Part shown: positions 1 to 11,047 of the stretch, one piece after another
Position numbering within the stretch: position 1 is the stretch's first letter
Layout: the number at the start of each line of letters is the position of its first letter
From: Adiantum capillus-veneris
Taxonomy: Eukaryota; Streptophyta; Polypodiopsida; Polypodiales; Pteridaceae
Length of the DNA: 64,000 nucleotides
Assembly (NCBI GenBank): GCA_014529385.2
Contig: CM043956.1
Location: 87,657,721 to 87,721,720, forward strand
Direction of reading: 5' to 3'
Program-made: the position numbers and the translations under genes
The notes under the pieces: generated by a model
What the model was told of the DNA's origin: nothing
Seen by the model: only the letters and a program-made list of their open reading frames with translations
Databases searched by the model: none

Positions 1-109
1 GTGTGTCTGAAAGCTGAAGTGAAGTCCAAAAGTTACTGTAAGTGTTTATGATAGAACTGCAGAGCATCAATAGCATTTCTGTCAAGAAAAAAATTAATTT
101 CAAGCCAGA

Positions 110-973
110 AGACATCCTACGCGTAGGATGTCTACAGGCTAATCTAGTGGGAATTTTGGGATTTTGAGTTGACCAGTGTGTTCAGACGGTGGGGTTTATT
201 CTATTTTCAACTCGAAAGTGAAAATTTGACCATATCTTGACAAGATAAGGCCAGATAGACTGAAATTGCCAGACATCCTACCCAAATTGTGCCAAAGCAT
301 TATTTTAAGACCAAAACCATATGATGGCTGCATGAGCATGACCTGCATGATATATTGAGTGACTGAGAGGGATTTCATCTCATTTGGGTGAGAAAACTGG
401 GTTCAAAGTATACTTTAGCACTTCTGACTGAAAAAGGCAAGAACAGCTAAAATTGGAGACTTTTGAATCCAAACCAAAATCCAAGCATACCACTGGGTTG
501 CTGACATCAAGGGAAAGCTATGGGTCAAGTCTGGGGTCAAACAGGCCAAAAAGACATCCTACGCGTAGGATGTCTTCTGTGTGATTTTTCACTTCAAATC
601 TGGATTTGAGCATACCAAAGTGATCAACAACTCAAGGGGAGCCTGGTTTTTGAAATGAAGCCATTCTGATGAAAAAGACATCCTACGCGTAGGATGTCTA
701 ATGCAAGAAATTGAAGCGAGAAACTGACTGTGGGCATAGCAAGGTGTTGTATAGCCTGAGGCAAGCCTCCTAGTCAATTTTGGTCCAAATTAGAGTTGAT
801 TAGACTGATCAAGATCAACAAGGCTGTCGGAACAAATTTCTGATCCATTGACCAGCTTATAGGTGTCCAAATCAAAAAGTAAAAACAGCTATGGACTCAG
901 CACATCAAGGGGAATCCATAGTGCAAAAATCCACGCAAAAAAAGGCAGGAAACATCCTACGCATAGGATGTCT
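110..973. repeat. 5' cluster of a 24-bp perfect palindrome (four full sites and one half site)
   Basis: Each full site is the half-site AGACATCCTACG followed directly by its reverse complement CGTAGGATGTCT. Perfect copies lie at 110-133, 552-575 (extended to 26 bp, 551-576) and 676-699. A slightly changed copy lies at 950-973, where the core ACGCGT is ACGCAT, a change expected from deamination of methylated CpG. A left half-site with a lost right half is at 271-283. Spacings are 161, 281, 124 and 274 bp. No protein product is implied; the sites sit in the non-coding leader ahead of the first reading frame. Confidence 0.95.
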
Positions 974-1357
974 ATTGGGGCTTACTGAAGAGAAAATTTG
1001 GCTGGGCTTAGACGGTGAGATTCCATTTGGCTTAAGGATCCCATAACTTCTTTCAGAAGTGAATTTGGACCTTGTTTTTCCATTTGACGGAGCAAAGACT
1101 GAATTCATACTTTTTCACGTAAATTGACCAACATCCAAGGGAAGTACAATTCCAGATTAGCAGACCTAATCCAGAACATCAACAGTGTATAAAATACAGT
1201 AGTGGTTGAGATTAACTCCCCAGTTATACGAATCATTATTAAGATAACCTCTAGCAGTTAAATGCTTTGATTCGATTGCCGAAATTAAACGCTTGTGTAC
1301 AGGTATATTCAGTATCAAAGCAAGAAGTTGTGCAGAGACTGATCCTTTGCCAGGTGA

Positions 1358-2146
1358 GTGGTTGGATTTGTGATAAATGGCGTTGATAGATTGATGAATT
1401 TAAGATCAGGAAGATACATTTTTAGAGACCAGAAGGTGGTAGGTGACCAAGGTAGCTTATTATCCACCGAGGAGAGTGTAACTCAAGCAAGGATAGATCC
1501 ACTAGCACCGATTATTGAGGAAGGTAGTGATACTGATACTTCGTGAGACAAATCTTTCTTCATGATGGGTAGTCAACAGCCAAGAGGTTTCACATATGAC
1601 AGACCAAAGCCAGGAGCAAGCACCTCCCCAAATCCTTTGAATGATTCCAAGCTCACTGTGATCTTCTTAGAGGGAACAAACTCAAGGGGAGCCCTAGTCT
1701 ATTCTGACTATCGAGGACACAAGTGCATTTGTATCGAAGAGAGGCCGGCACAGAGATTGGAGATAATTCGAGTCTATGATGATGGAGATAGATTCCGAGA
1801 CGAAAAGGGGAACCACTATCTGATAGTCAGTAACCCTGAAGATTACAATAGATATGGAGATAACGGGGCGAATGGGAAAATGGTTTCAGAAGCTCAAGAA
1901 CCACCACCAAACATTGATCGGCATGGAGCTATTTTTATGTATGATAAGAAAACAACCAGGGTTCCAACTTATAATGAGAACGTGGGAATATACAAGCATG
2001 AGAGTGAGGGTATAGTCACTTACTTAAACGAATTGAGCAAAGAAAAAGTTCTTTACTTATTCTCTTATGAAACTACTTTGGGGAAGGATATAGTTTTGTT
2101 GACAGGTACGGGCAAGAATACCAACGTATTCTACCAGAGGAGGTAG
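1358..2146 (+). pseudogene. Leader reading frame ahead of gag, probable gag N-terminal region, split by one TGA
   Basis: Two stretches in the same frame (1358-1546 and 1562-2146) are separated only by a TGA and five codons. The first includes MNLRSGRY, similar to the basic RSGR starts common in plant Ty3 gag proteins. The second is a 194-residue, charged, tyrosine-rich stretch with no domain I recognise; it contains TNSRGALVYSDYRGHK and ends in a TAG just before a Pro/Gln/Asn-rich linker (2147-2618). That linker reads like low-complexity gag N-terminus but needs frame changes. It sits directly upstream of the gag core and on the same strand. The TGA may be a CGA to TGA decay or a read-through stop; I favour decay because other lesions are nearby. 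Confidence 0.5.
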
Positions 2147-2618
2147 AAAAGGCAACAAGTCCAGGAGCATCAGCATATCTCCCTGAGGAAGTGCCAAGAG
2201 CCACCTACACCCCAAGCAAGTCGACAAATCCCTTTTCTAAAGAGTATGATGCTACCTCACATTCCACCTGACCGCAGACATTCAACAACCAAAACCAACC
2301 AGCAAACCAACCATCATTGCAGGCATGGCTTCGACAGTCGACAACAATGGAGCAAGACCGAAACCGAGATGGTTATCAAGCCGCATGAGGGCTAAGGGAT
2401 TTGAAAGAACCACCACTCTATTTAAGGTATCAAGGAGAGAGTAAGACAAAGACTCAAGGGTCAATAGAGCCTGGAAGACCACCCATGGAACGAGTTTGAA
2501 GAGATGAACCATCTCTGGCGAAACTGTTAGAAATTATGGCTTAAGAGCACCACTAGGAGAGGAACCAGCCTACTACAGAAGACCTGAGGAGGTATATCGA
2601 TTAGGACGTGGAGATCCA

Positions 2619-3869
2619 ATGATGAGGTTTGTAGACCTTCGTAGAATTAGACCTTCTCAAGTGCAAAAATGGGTAAATAAGAAATACACAGGAAACAGAG
2701 ACCCAAGAGATCATGTAGCAGCCTTTGTGCGTGTAATTAGAGATGAAGAGGTGTTAAACTTCCCTACCCAATTTGTATGGTTTGGACTAACCCTAGAAGA
2801 TGACGCTGCTACTTGGTTTGACTCTGTAGAGCGTAGAGAATTTGAGTCTATGGAGGAAGTGTTTGACGAGTTTATCGAGGAATTCTCACAAAGGGGGATA
2901 GCTCATAATACTGTCTCACAAATCCATAAATTCAAACCGAAAGATGGGGAATCTGTACGACAGGCAGCCCTAAGACTAAAAAGATATGTTAAGTTCTGTC
3001 CTGTGGAAGAACTGCCAACTCAGTCCAGACTTATGCTTATATTCATCCAAGGACTAAGGAATGCGGATCTCCAAAAAGACTTACATATAAAGAGGAGCAC
3101 GACGTTGAATGAGTTGACCAAGGAGGCTCTTTACCTTGTGGACAATTGTGCGGTCTACAAAGAGGGGGAGTTCAAAGACCTTGACGACGATTCATCTTCA
3201 CAAAAACAAAGTGGAAGCAAGTCTTCTAAGATAGCACAGAAAGGAGAAGTAGCTGTAAACCAAGAGCTGCTTGTAGATGAAGTGCTAAAAAAGATTAACT
3301 TGTACGCCAAACCCCAGGCTAAACAGCCCAAGTGGTGTGCTATTGAACAAAAATGGACAAACCATGGGACAGAGGAATGTTATTATAACAAGGGATATGT
3401 GAGAGAGAGACCTTACGCTCCCCAAGCTCAGGTAGCTTCTCCTCAAGTTCCACCGATGCCTAAGTATCAAGCAGGCAACCTACCAGGACTTGTAGGTGTA
3501 GAAAGACCACAACCAGTGTTGGGGAAACAACCACCCCTACCAGGATTACGACCAGTCGGTATAAGATACACACCAACCATAGAAGAAGCTCAAGCGGAAG
3601 CCAAAGAACGCATTGCAAAACGAAGACTTCTACGACAACAACAACAAGGTGAAGCACCATTACGAATCAATGCCATTCGACTAACGACGTTGGATGAAGA
3701 TACGGTGGAGCCCATAATTGCAGTTAAAGTAGGGAGCAATAAAGTTGAATCAACGACATTGCTTGATTCTGGAGCTCAAGCAAATTTGATCTCTTACGGA
3801 TTATACCAACAGCTCAAGTCCACAGGTCAACTTCATCCTACTCCTCAAATGCTGGAAAGTAGTACATGA
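2619..3869 (+). CDS. Retrotransposon gag core plus aspartic protease start
   Basis: This 416-residue frame matches the retrotransposon gag (capsid) family: near residues 65-75 it has the typical AATWFDSV segment, followed by the helical region with FIEEFSQRG and a leucine-rich dimer region. Around residues 240-260 is a degenerate zinc knuckle, with WCAIEQKW then TNHGTEECYY, in which one expected cysteine is missing. The C-terminus (residues about 365-400) starts a retropepsin-like domain with LLDSGAQANLISYG, the DSGA catalytic motif. A TGA at 3867-3869 ends the frame inside the protease, and the following 200 bases still read as protease in another frame (MLLGQPW-like residues near 3915-3935). 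The protein would form the particle and its maturation enzyme. The true start is probably further upstream, since the first ATG here lies inside gag homology. Confidence 0.8.
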   Translation: MMRFVDLRRIRPSQVQKWVNKKYTGNRDPRDHVAAFVRVIRDEEVLNFPTQFVWFGLTLEDDAATWFDSVERREFESMEEVFDEFIEEFSQRGIAHNTVSQIHKFKPKDGESVRQAALRLKRYVKFCPVEELPTQSRLMLIFIQGLRNADLQKDLHIKRSTTLNELTKEALYLVDNCAVYKEGEFKDLDDDSSSQKQSGSKSSKIAQKGEVAVNQELLVDEVLKKINLYAKPQAKQPKWCAIEQKWTNHGTEECYYNKGYVRERPYAPQAQVASPQVPPMPKYQAGNLPGLVGVERPQPVLGKQPPLPGLRPVGIRYTPTIEEAQAEAKERIAKRRLLRQQQQGEAPLRINAIRLTTLDEDTVEPIIAVKVGSNKVESTTLLDSGAQANLISYGLYQQLKSTGQLHPTPQMLESST

Positions 3870-4088
3870 CACTCACATAAATTTTATGTAGTCGAGGATG
3901 AATGCACACAACACCCAATGTTGTTGGGACAACCTTGGCAAAAAGAGTAGAATGTGCAGATAGATTGAAACGTGAATGCAGTCAAAATTCAGCATGCACA
4001 AGAACAACAGGTAATAGTCTTTGCTCAACAATACCGAACTAATCAGTTGCCAGCAATGCAATCATAGGAAAAAGAGCCAAAAGCACGA

Positions 4089-4760
4089 GTGTCACTAAAG
4101 AACAACATGATACCCAAGGTTAACAAACAGGTAAAAGCCAACCATGCTAACTACATACATATGAAGTCACCGACCACAGTGCAAAGATCTAGGTTACCTA
4201 AACAAGGGAAACAAGTATGGATGCGGAAGGATAGAAATGCCATGGAAAACCAAAAACAATGCAACGAAATAATTCAACCAAAGCAGATAGTTCAACCAAA
4301 AACCAAGGGCATAAAACAGATATGGATCCCAAAGAAAAGGCTCAGCAATAACCCAAATTCTACTCACATTTGGATACCAAAACAAAAGCAAAAAGAACTC
4401 CCTTCAGTACAAGCAACAACGGAAGGTAGACAACTGAATTTGAAAAAGGACAACTGACTTATGTGGATACCAATCCGCAACAACACAATGGCAACAAAGG
4501 AAGTAGCAAAACACCTACACAAACCGGCAAAAACAAGCTACCCTTGGAAAGCAAAAGAAATACGGTCTACGGCCATTCCGGCCAAGCCAATCCTCTCCAC
4601 AAAAACAACTACAGCTATATCAACAGTAGCAGCAAAGCAAGGGGCTTTTGAGAACAAGACGATCAAAAAAAGAGCGGTGGAGTTACAACTCTTACTGGCA
4701 AAGAAACTCTGCCAAACAAATCAACAACAAATAGGAAACCTCGACGGCGAATGCCAATAA
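4089..4760 (+). pseudogene. Degenerate Lys/Gln-rich region with repeated WIPK-type motifs
   Basis: Two adjacent frames (4089-4457 and 4461-4760) are rich in Lys, Gln and Asn and contain a recurring motif: QVWMRK, KQIWIPKK, THIWIPKQ and MWIPIRN. Similar tryptophan-proline-lysine motifs occur in spacer regions of plant retrotransposon polyproteins, but I do not know a function. The two frames are separated by a stop and a frame change. The region follows the protease remnant on the same strand, so it is most likely the decayed end of the gag-protease protein. No enzyme motif is visible. Confidence 0.4.
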
Positions 4761-6541
4761 GCATCTTGCTTATACCCTTATCTTGCACAACATTAATTTT
4801 TCCATGCATTGACCGAGTATGCATTGTATAGGGCCACAGTAAACGGCCAAGCATTAGCACAATTTTTGCAACCCATGCACGGCACATACCCCGCGGTGAT
4901 AACTTGTCGTCCGGGAGGACTCCGGTTAGGAGGGGGGGAGGCATTCTCAAATGCGGACTCAATGGCAGAAAAAGCAAAAAAGGGCATGATTTTCGACTAT
5001 TTTAAGGGTTGTTGTTTGATTGCAAAACTTTTCGGACTAACCCAAGTACATATGCCCTTATACAACATGTATCTATAGGTATATGGGACCAAACGCCAAA
5101 TCAAGCCCCTAGGTGTGTGTATATAAGTAGAAATAGCCAGTTTTCGGGCAAAATATTGGTAAAACGGAGAAATCCGGCCATAAAAATTGCATGTGAGTGT
5201 ATATAATGTTTGGCGGTGATGTTTGTGATTTATTATGATTTTTGGAGATTTTCTGGGTTTGATTTGCTATTTTCCTTTTAGTTTTGCTAATTTTCGGCAG
5301 AAAAACTTCAAAAATACAAAAAGCAGGTGAAAAACGATCGTAATGAAAAACAAAAAATATGGGGATGATGAGTGACTATAGGACAACATATGGTATAGTG
5401 GGGGTGCAATTATGAGACTGGAGCGGAAAGCGTGTTTTGGCCAGGTTTTGACCGAAATACCAAATTTCTGGTAAACAGAGCAAATGGAGTCCAAATCAAG
5501 AAATTTTTGAGCCTAAACCGCATCTCGCAAGAAGTTGGGATCACATGTCAAATTTCACGAAAAATGGTTCGAGGACCTCCATTATAAGAAAATTTCACCT
5601 CATTTTTAGCTCATTTTCACTATTGACAATTGAGAGAGAGCTTCTGCCACCTAGAGCGAGCGGAACTTCCAGCAGCTTCTACAACATGCACGACTACCCG
5701 ACGGGCTTCAGACATGAGAGGTAGGCTCACCACCTTGAGCTTTTCGCCCATGTTTGTCATTTTGTCGCGAAAACTAGCGTAGGGTTTCACACACAAAGCG
5801 GGCGGTACAGACCTACAAGTAGAAGCGGCCACCTAACGGCTAACCCAAAAGCAACGAGACTTCATCGGCAGCTTACCCTAGCATAGGAGACCAGTCTTGG
5901 ATGTCCAAAGGCAATAGAAAACCATCGGGAAAAACCCTAATTTTTAGAATCCCGCAAGAGGCCACCAAATGGGAAATCAGTGAAAGCACGCCCTAATGCT
6001 ATCAAAATTCATGGGTAGGAGCATCTCAACATGCTCGACAAGTCTATGTGGCCCACATGACCAAAAAGTGACCCGAAGTGGCACTAAACTTCAGAAACGC
6101 CATCAGACACACAAAGCGTCAAATAGCTCTCGCGGCCAAACCGCATGCCCGTTTGCCACCAAACTTCACGAGTGGCTTTCCTATACCATCAACAACCAAG
6201 TCCTACGGTGGTAGACCACCACAAATAATTGAAGATATGTAAACGCAACCACAGGTGCTTCTAGAGCGACAAATTGCCAAAAGGAGCTCCGATGAAGCCA
6301 AAGTCGACAAAAACCATACGGCAAGGATTCCCAAGGGATCGGGAAGCTATGAAGACCAATATCAAGAAATTTCATAGGCGAAAGGAACTTCAAAAGTCAA
6401 AAAACGGCTCAAAGGCTCTAAAGTCCACACAGGGAGTTGCTTTCTATCCATTTGACTTTTTTTGTTGAAATTAGGCTTAAAAGGAACTCAAGGGGACTAA
6501 GGGCAGGCACTAGTGGCACATTCCATGAAAAAATAATCAGG
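4761..6541 (+). other. Non-coding interior of the first element, with an internal purine tract
   Basis: I see no credible gene here. The open frames are short and lack family resemblance. The notable piece is a G-rich purine run at about 4926-4942 (AGGAGGGGGGGAGG) that looks like a polypurine tract but is not followed by a recognisable LTR start. The rest is unique-looking AT-rich sequence. Confidence 0.5.
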
Positions 6542-7422
6542 AGACATCCTACGCGTAGAATGTCTCAAGCCCATTTCTGGGCACAGATCACAACTTTTTT
6601 CATCATACACATTTTCTGAATAGCCTTTACATGCTAGCCGCCAAGCTTCATCCCATTTGGACCAAAATTGACCTCATATGCATGAAAAAACACAAAGTTA
6701 GGGCATAGAGGCAATAATGGGCCATAGACCTACCAAATCTTGTCCAAATCACATGAAACTTGCACAACACATTCACAAGCACATAACCAATCCATCTGTG
6801 TACTCACCTGCAAAATTTGGTGAAATAGACATCCTACGCGTAGGATGTCTATATTTGACATTTTTGGCCTACAGAGGATGTTTGTCCATTCGAGATCCAA
6901 TCACATCATCTTCAAGAGCTCATATACCAATTCTGAAGCCATTCTAATCATTTTTGACCCCAACACCTTCACGATACACTTTTGGAGCCCAAAAACAATA
7001 CACAGGCTCTTACAAGCATCAATTCTTGTCCAAATCAAAATCCAAGAGCATGGCAATGTTCCATAGGCCAAGGACTATCCATAGGACAAATCCCATGCCA
7101 TTTTGATGAAATAGACATCCTACGCGTAGGATGTCTCCAGCATAATTTAGACCTTCTGTGCAAAGAGTGACATCATTGGAGCCAATACAATGGTGCAATG
7201 AGCCCATATATCAATTTTCAACCCATTTGGACATCACTTGCTACCTGTTATGGACTTTCTACCCAATTTGTGACCTAAAGCCTGAATCAGCCCAAAAAAA
7301 TCCACTTTTTGATGCCCAAATCCATATCCAAGCACATGGCCATGTTTCATAGGCCAAGAACTACCAGCATGTCAAGTATCACCCAATTCTGATGAAAAAG
7401 ACATCCTACGCGTAGGATGTCT
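6542..7422. repeat. Array of about 286-bp tandem units, each with the 24-bp palindrome
   Basis: Palindromes start at 6542, 6827, 7113 and 7399, giving spacings of 285, 286 and 286 bp. The last three are perfect; the first has one changed base (CGTAGAATGTCT). The sequences between them are recognisably related (for example CATAGGCCAAGGACTA against CATAGGCCAAGAACTA, about 285 bases apart) but have drifted heavily. The half-site is AGACATCCTACG and the second half is its reverse complement. The array ends about 165 bases before the downstream coding region. Confidence 0.9.
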
Positions 7423-7587
7423 AAATGGAAATTTTTGGCCAAAATTACACTGTGAGCACATGCACAGTTTCCAGAGTTCCTTTTAAGATTTATTTTCAAT
7501 TTTCAAGTCATTTGGATAGTTAAAACTCAGTTTCTCAGCTAAGATGGAAAAAACGCTAACTTCGGACTACTGAGTGCAATAGGATCT

Positions 7588-10500
7588 ATGGCAGCAGCGA
7601 AGTCACCGGAAAAGAAGAAAAGAATGACCATTAAGGATTACCTAGAAGAAGTGGAGCCCTTCGTCATACCAGAAGGAACACTAAATCCCACCAGCACATG
7701 GATCCAAGAAGATCTGCTAGAGTCCAACGACCTAAAGATCTACCAAGGAGTGTTTAAAGACACTGAAGGGAATGTGATCCAGCTACCAATGCTACATGGA
7801 AACTCAATGAGCTTGTAAGAAGCAAGATGACCGGGTACTTGGAGAAGATTGATCTCCACAACTATTTTGAAGCTTTACCTGCCGGAATTGACATAAAGAG
7901 AGTGTGGGAGTTTGTGACGACCATCAAAGAGAATGGCGTGGCCAAAGTTACAGATCTGCAAGGCAGGCCAGAGACAGAAATAGTCATCACCGAGAAAGTT
8001 GTAATAGATGCACTAGACCTCTCCAACAAGGGGGATAGTGTAACTAAAAGAAGAGATGATGTCAAGGTGTACACTCAGAAGAAAAGTAACTACACTTTTG
8101 AAGATATTGCCGACCCAAAAGTGGCAATCATGAGTCAGTTGTACAACCAATACTTCCATATGTGTACAAAGCGGCCACAAAAGTACAGAATGCCACCAGG
8201 AGCAATTTCCATGACATTCACTTGGGCAATGATAAAGAGCACTCCAAAGCTAATCAATTATGCAGCATATATACATGACAACCTAGTGAATATGGGTAAC
8301 AAGAAGCCCACATATATTGTGCCAGGAGAACTAATCACTAAGGTGATTTATGGGGCATTGCACGCAAAAGGAAGATGGCCTGACCCCCCATCACAGAACG
8401 ACTGGCTGAGGCTCAAAGAAGAAAAGGAGGAGGAACATCCAAAGCACCAAGGGTTGCCAAAATATTGAAAAGACAGGTAGAGCTTGTTCAAGAAGAGCAG
8501 CCAGAGCAAAAGAAGGGAAAGAAAGAATTTGTCCAAGTGCTGAAAAAAGAGACAAAGTCACAAAAAGCGGCAAGACTAGAGCCGCTGATGGAGAGATTCA
8601 GAGCAGAAAGGGCCCTTAAAGGCGATTTGAGTGAACTTTGGAAGCCGTCTCTAGAAGCAATGTCGAGATCATCCCGAAGGGTGCAAAGGGACAGATTCGA
8701 AGATTATATTAAAAATTTTGAGATTCTTGATGCCACATTAGAAAATATTCCACATGTACCTTTTACAGAAGAGGAAGTGGAGCAAGTACGACAGAAACTG
8801 CTAGACGAGCAGGAGGGCCAAGAGAGAGAAAGGAAGACAAAGGCAGACCAAGATTTAAATAAAAAGCCTACATCTCTATCAGCCAGCCCTGAGTCTAGCC
8901 CACCTCCTCGCAGCCCTCCACAAGAAGATAAAGAGAAGGAAGACAAACACGAAGGCCATGAAGAGTCCAAGAAAGAACAAAGCTAGGAGAGGGAAGAGGT
9001 TAAACCCAAGAGTGAGAAGCCAAAGCCACATGATGCATACATCACGTTTTTGGACCTGCTAGCTGCAGGATACACAAAAGAAGAGGCTGCCACATTCGCA
9101 TTCGACCTGGCAAGCACAAGGCCTAAGAAGCAAATGCAAAGCATCATGTTAGTAGAACTAAAGGAGATGGCCACACATACAGCGGACCTGCACTCGCCCT
9201 CCAACGATTGGGATGTGGTGATGACAAAGTTAACCGGGTTAAGAGCGCAGTCCATGGCCTCAGAAAGTGAGATGGCAACTCTCAAGGCCACTGAAGTGAA
9301 GATAAAGCTGGAAGTAGACTCTTTACAAAGACAAAGTCAAAGGCAGAAAGAGAGAGAAGCGGAGCTACAGGCCAGTCTGGCAAAGGCATTGCAAAGATGC
9401 CAGGAAATGGAAAAAGAAAATCACGCAGCAGCCCAAATAATGCAAGGAGTCGAAGAGGAGTGTAAGCAACTCGGCAAATCATTGATAGATGCAGAGAGGG
9501 AAAGGGATAACGTGACCCTACAGCTGGCTGAGGAGTCCAAAGAAGTTGAAGCAATGCGAAATGCCAAAGAAAAGACAGAGTTAGATCAAGAAGCCAGCCA
9601 GGATGAGGTCCTTGAGCTCAAGGACCAGCTTAAAGTGAAAGATCAAACCATCCAAAGGCTATGAGCATCTCCTGCCAGAGTCAGAGCTACTAGCTCGACT
9701 CACATCACTACGGAAAGCCAAATTTATGAAGAACAGATGAAGGAACTTCAGAAAGAGCTGACTCTAGAGAAAAAACAACGATTGATGATGGCAGAAGGGT
9801 CAATTGTTATGAAAATACGAATGGAAGAAGAACAAAAATCCATGCAAGAGGAATTAGAAAGTATCAAAAGAAAGCTCGAGGAGGCTGAGAAGATAAACGC
9901 TGAGTTGAACGACCTCCTCGTGAACATGGAAGAAGAAGTTGAAACAGAAAAAGAGAAACTCCTAAAGCAGATTAAGGAGCTGAGAGGACAACAAGCCGGA
10001 CAGCAAGAAGGCACAGGGCCTTTGGCAATTGAGGGCATAGATTTAGAAAATGTGGCAGATCCTGTGGACACACCTATGCAAGAGGAAATCCTAGTAGGAT
10101 CCTCTCAAGAGCCACAAGATCCGACACAGGAAGAGGAAGAAAAGCTGCGTAAAGCAATAGAGGTGGAGATCAGAGAGACGACTAAGGAAGCCTTGGAATG
10201 GGAGCAGAGGGTTTTCAAATCCATGACCATCCAGAAGATTGACGCCAGCAACCTCAGGCATGAATGGCTTCAGCCCTCTCTCCCATATCCTTTGCTAAAG
10301 TATGAAGCCGCCACCATCAATAAGAGGATTAGAGAAGAGCCGACAGTGCCGCTCTACAACGCAGATATCTCCCAGCCAGAATGGGCCAAGTTAATAGTTG
10401 GCTCTCAGCCAAAATGGAGGAAGGCGTGGCTGATGAAGTATCCATAGTACCTTATTTGGTAGAGGCACCCAAAAACATCAGAGACAACCTAAGCTTTTGT

Positions 10501-10806
10501 CCTCTACCAAGGATCAGGATGTGGAAGGCCTAGGAGATATTACAAAGGAGACAACCCACTTGGCTGAATTATCCTAAGTTGCCGGGCTTGAAGGCAGGTG
10601 AGAGAATAAGTGTCCAATACATGGTGAAAACCCTAATGGGCACCATCAAATTGTTCACTGGCTCACCTGACCTTACGTGCATCATGATGAAGCAAATCTG
10701 CAAAACTCTTTTAGCAGTATTTGAGACATTCAAGCAAGGCCAGGTGACAGACAATATCTTCTTCTTCCAAGATACTTACAGATGTGCCTATGATCTGTCT
10801 TGTTAG
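7588..10806 (+). pseudogene. Downstream accessory reading frame of the element: globular N-terminus plus long coiled coil
   Basis: Pieces at 7588-7818, 7827-8468, 8465-8986, 9050-9664, 9737-10447 and 10579-10806 read as one protein of roughly 1000 residues broken by frameshifts near 7820 and 8465, in-frame stops near 8984 and 9662, and decay after 10447. The N-terminal part (about 7588-8400) is globular, with TFEDIADPKVAIMSQLYNQ and KYRMPPGAISMTFTWAM; it reminds me of the domain described as putative plant transposon protein in extra ORFs of plant Ty3 elements, but this is from memory. The middle and C-terminus (about 8470-10150) are rich in Glu, Lys, Gln and Leu with strong heptad character, a long coiled coil. 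It lies between the palindrome array and the polypurine tract, where envelope-like or accessory frames sit in some plant elements. No signal peptide or membrane segment is seen. Confidence 0.6.
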
Positions 10807-11033
10807 CCTTCCAAGGAGGTGATACATGCGTTGTATCAAAGGATAATTTTTCTGCCATCCTATCACCTCCAGACCTTTGAAGAAGCGTTCTAAACCGGCT
10901 TCTTCACCGTAAACACTGATATTTTTGGCCCAACAATGATGAATCTACATGCAAGATATGAATCACTGATCAAGATGCACGAAACCATACGATGAAGAAG
11001 CAGCTCAACGACTATGTCGGGGAAGACATGAGC

Positions 11034-11047
11034 AAGGAAGGGGGGAG
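11034..11047 (+). other. Polypurine tract (plus-strand primer) of the first element
   Basis: AAGGAAGGGGGGAG lies immediately before the TG of the 3' LTR. This position and composition are standard for the primer of plus-strand DNA synthesis. Confidence 0.85.

Noticed and set aside
4809-5078. 89-residue frame next to the internal purine tract
   Set aside because: No family resemblance, it covers the purine tract itself, and overlapping frames on both strands are equally long.
6542-7422. Regularly spaced palindromes as a possible CRISPR array
   Set aside because: Spacing is about 286 bp, units are homologous to each other, and the context is a plant retrotransposon.
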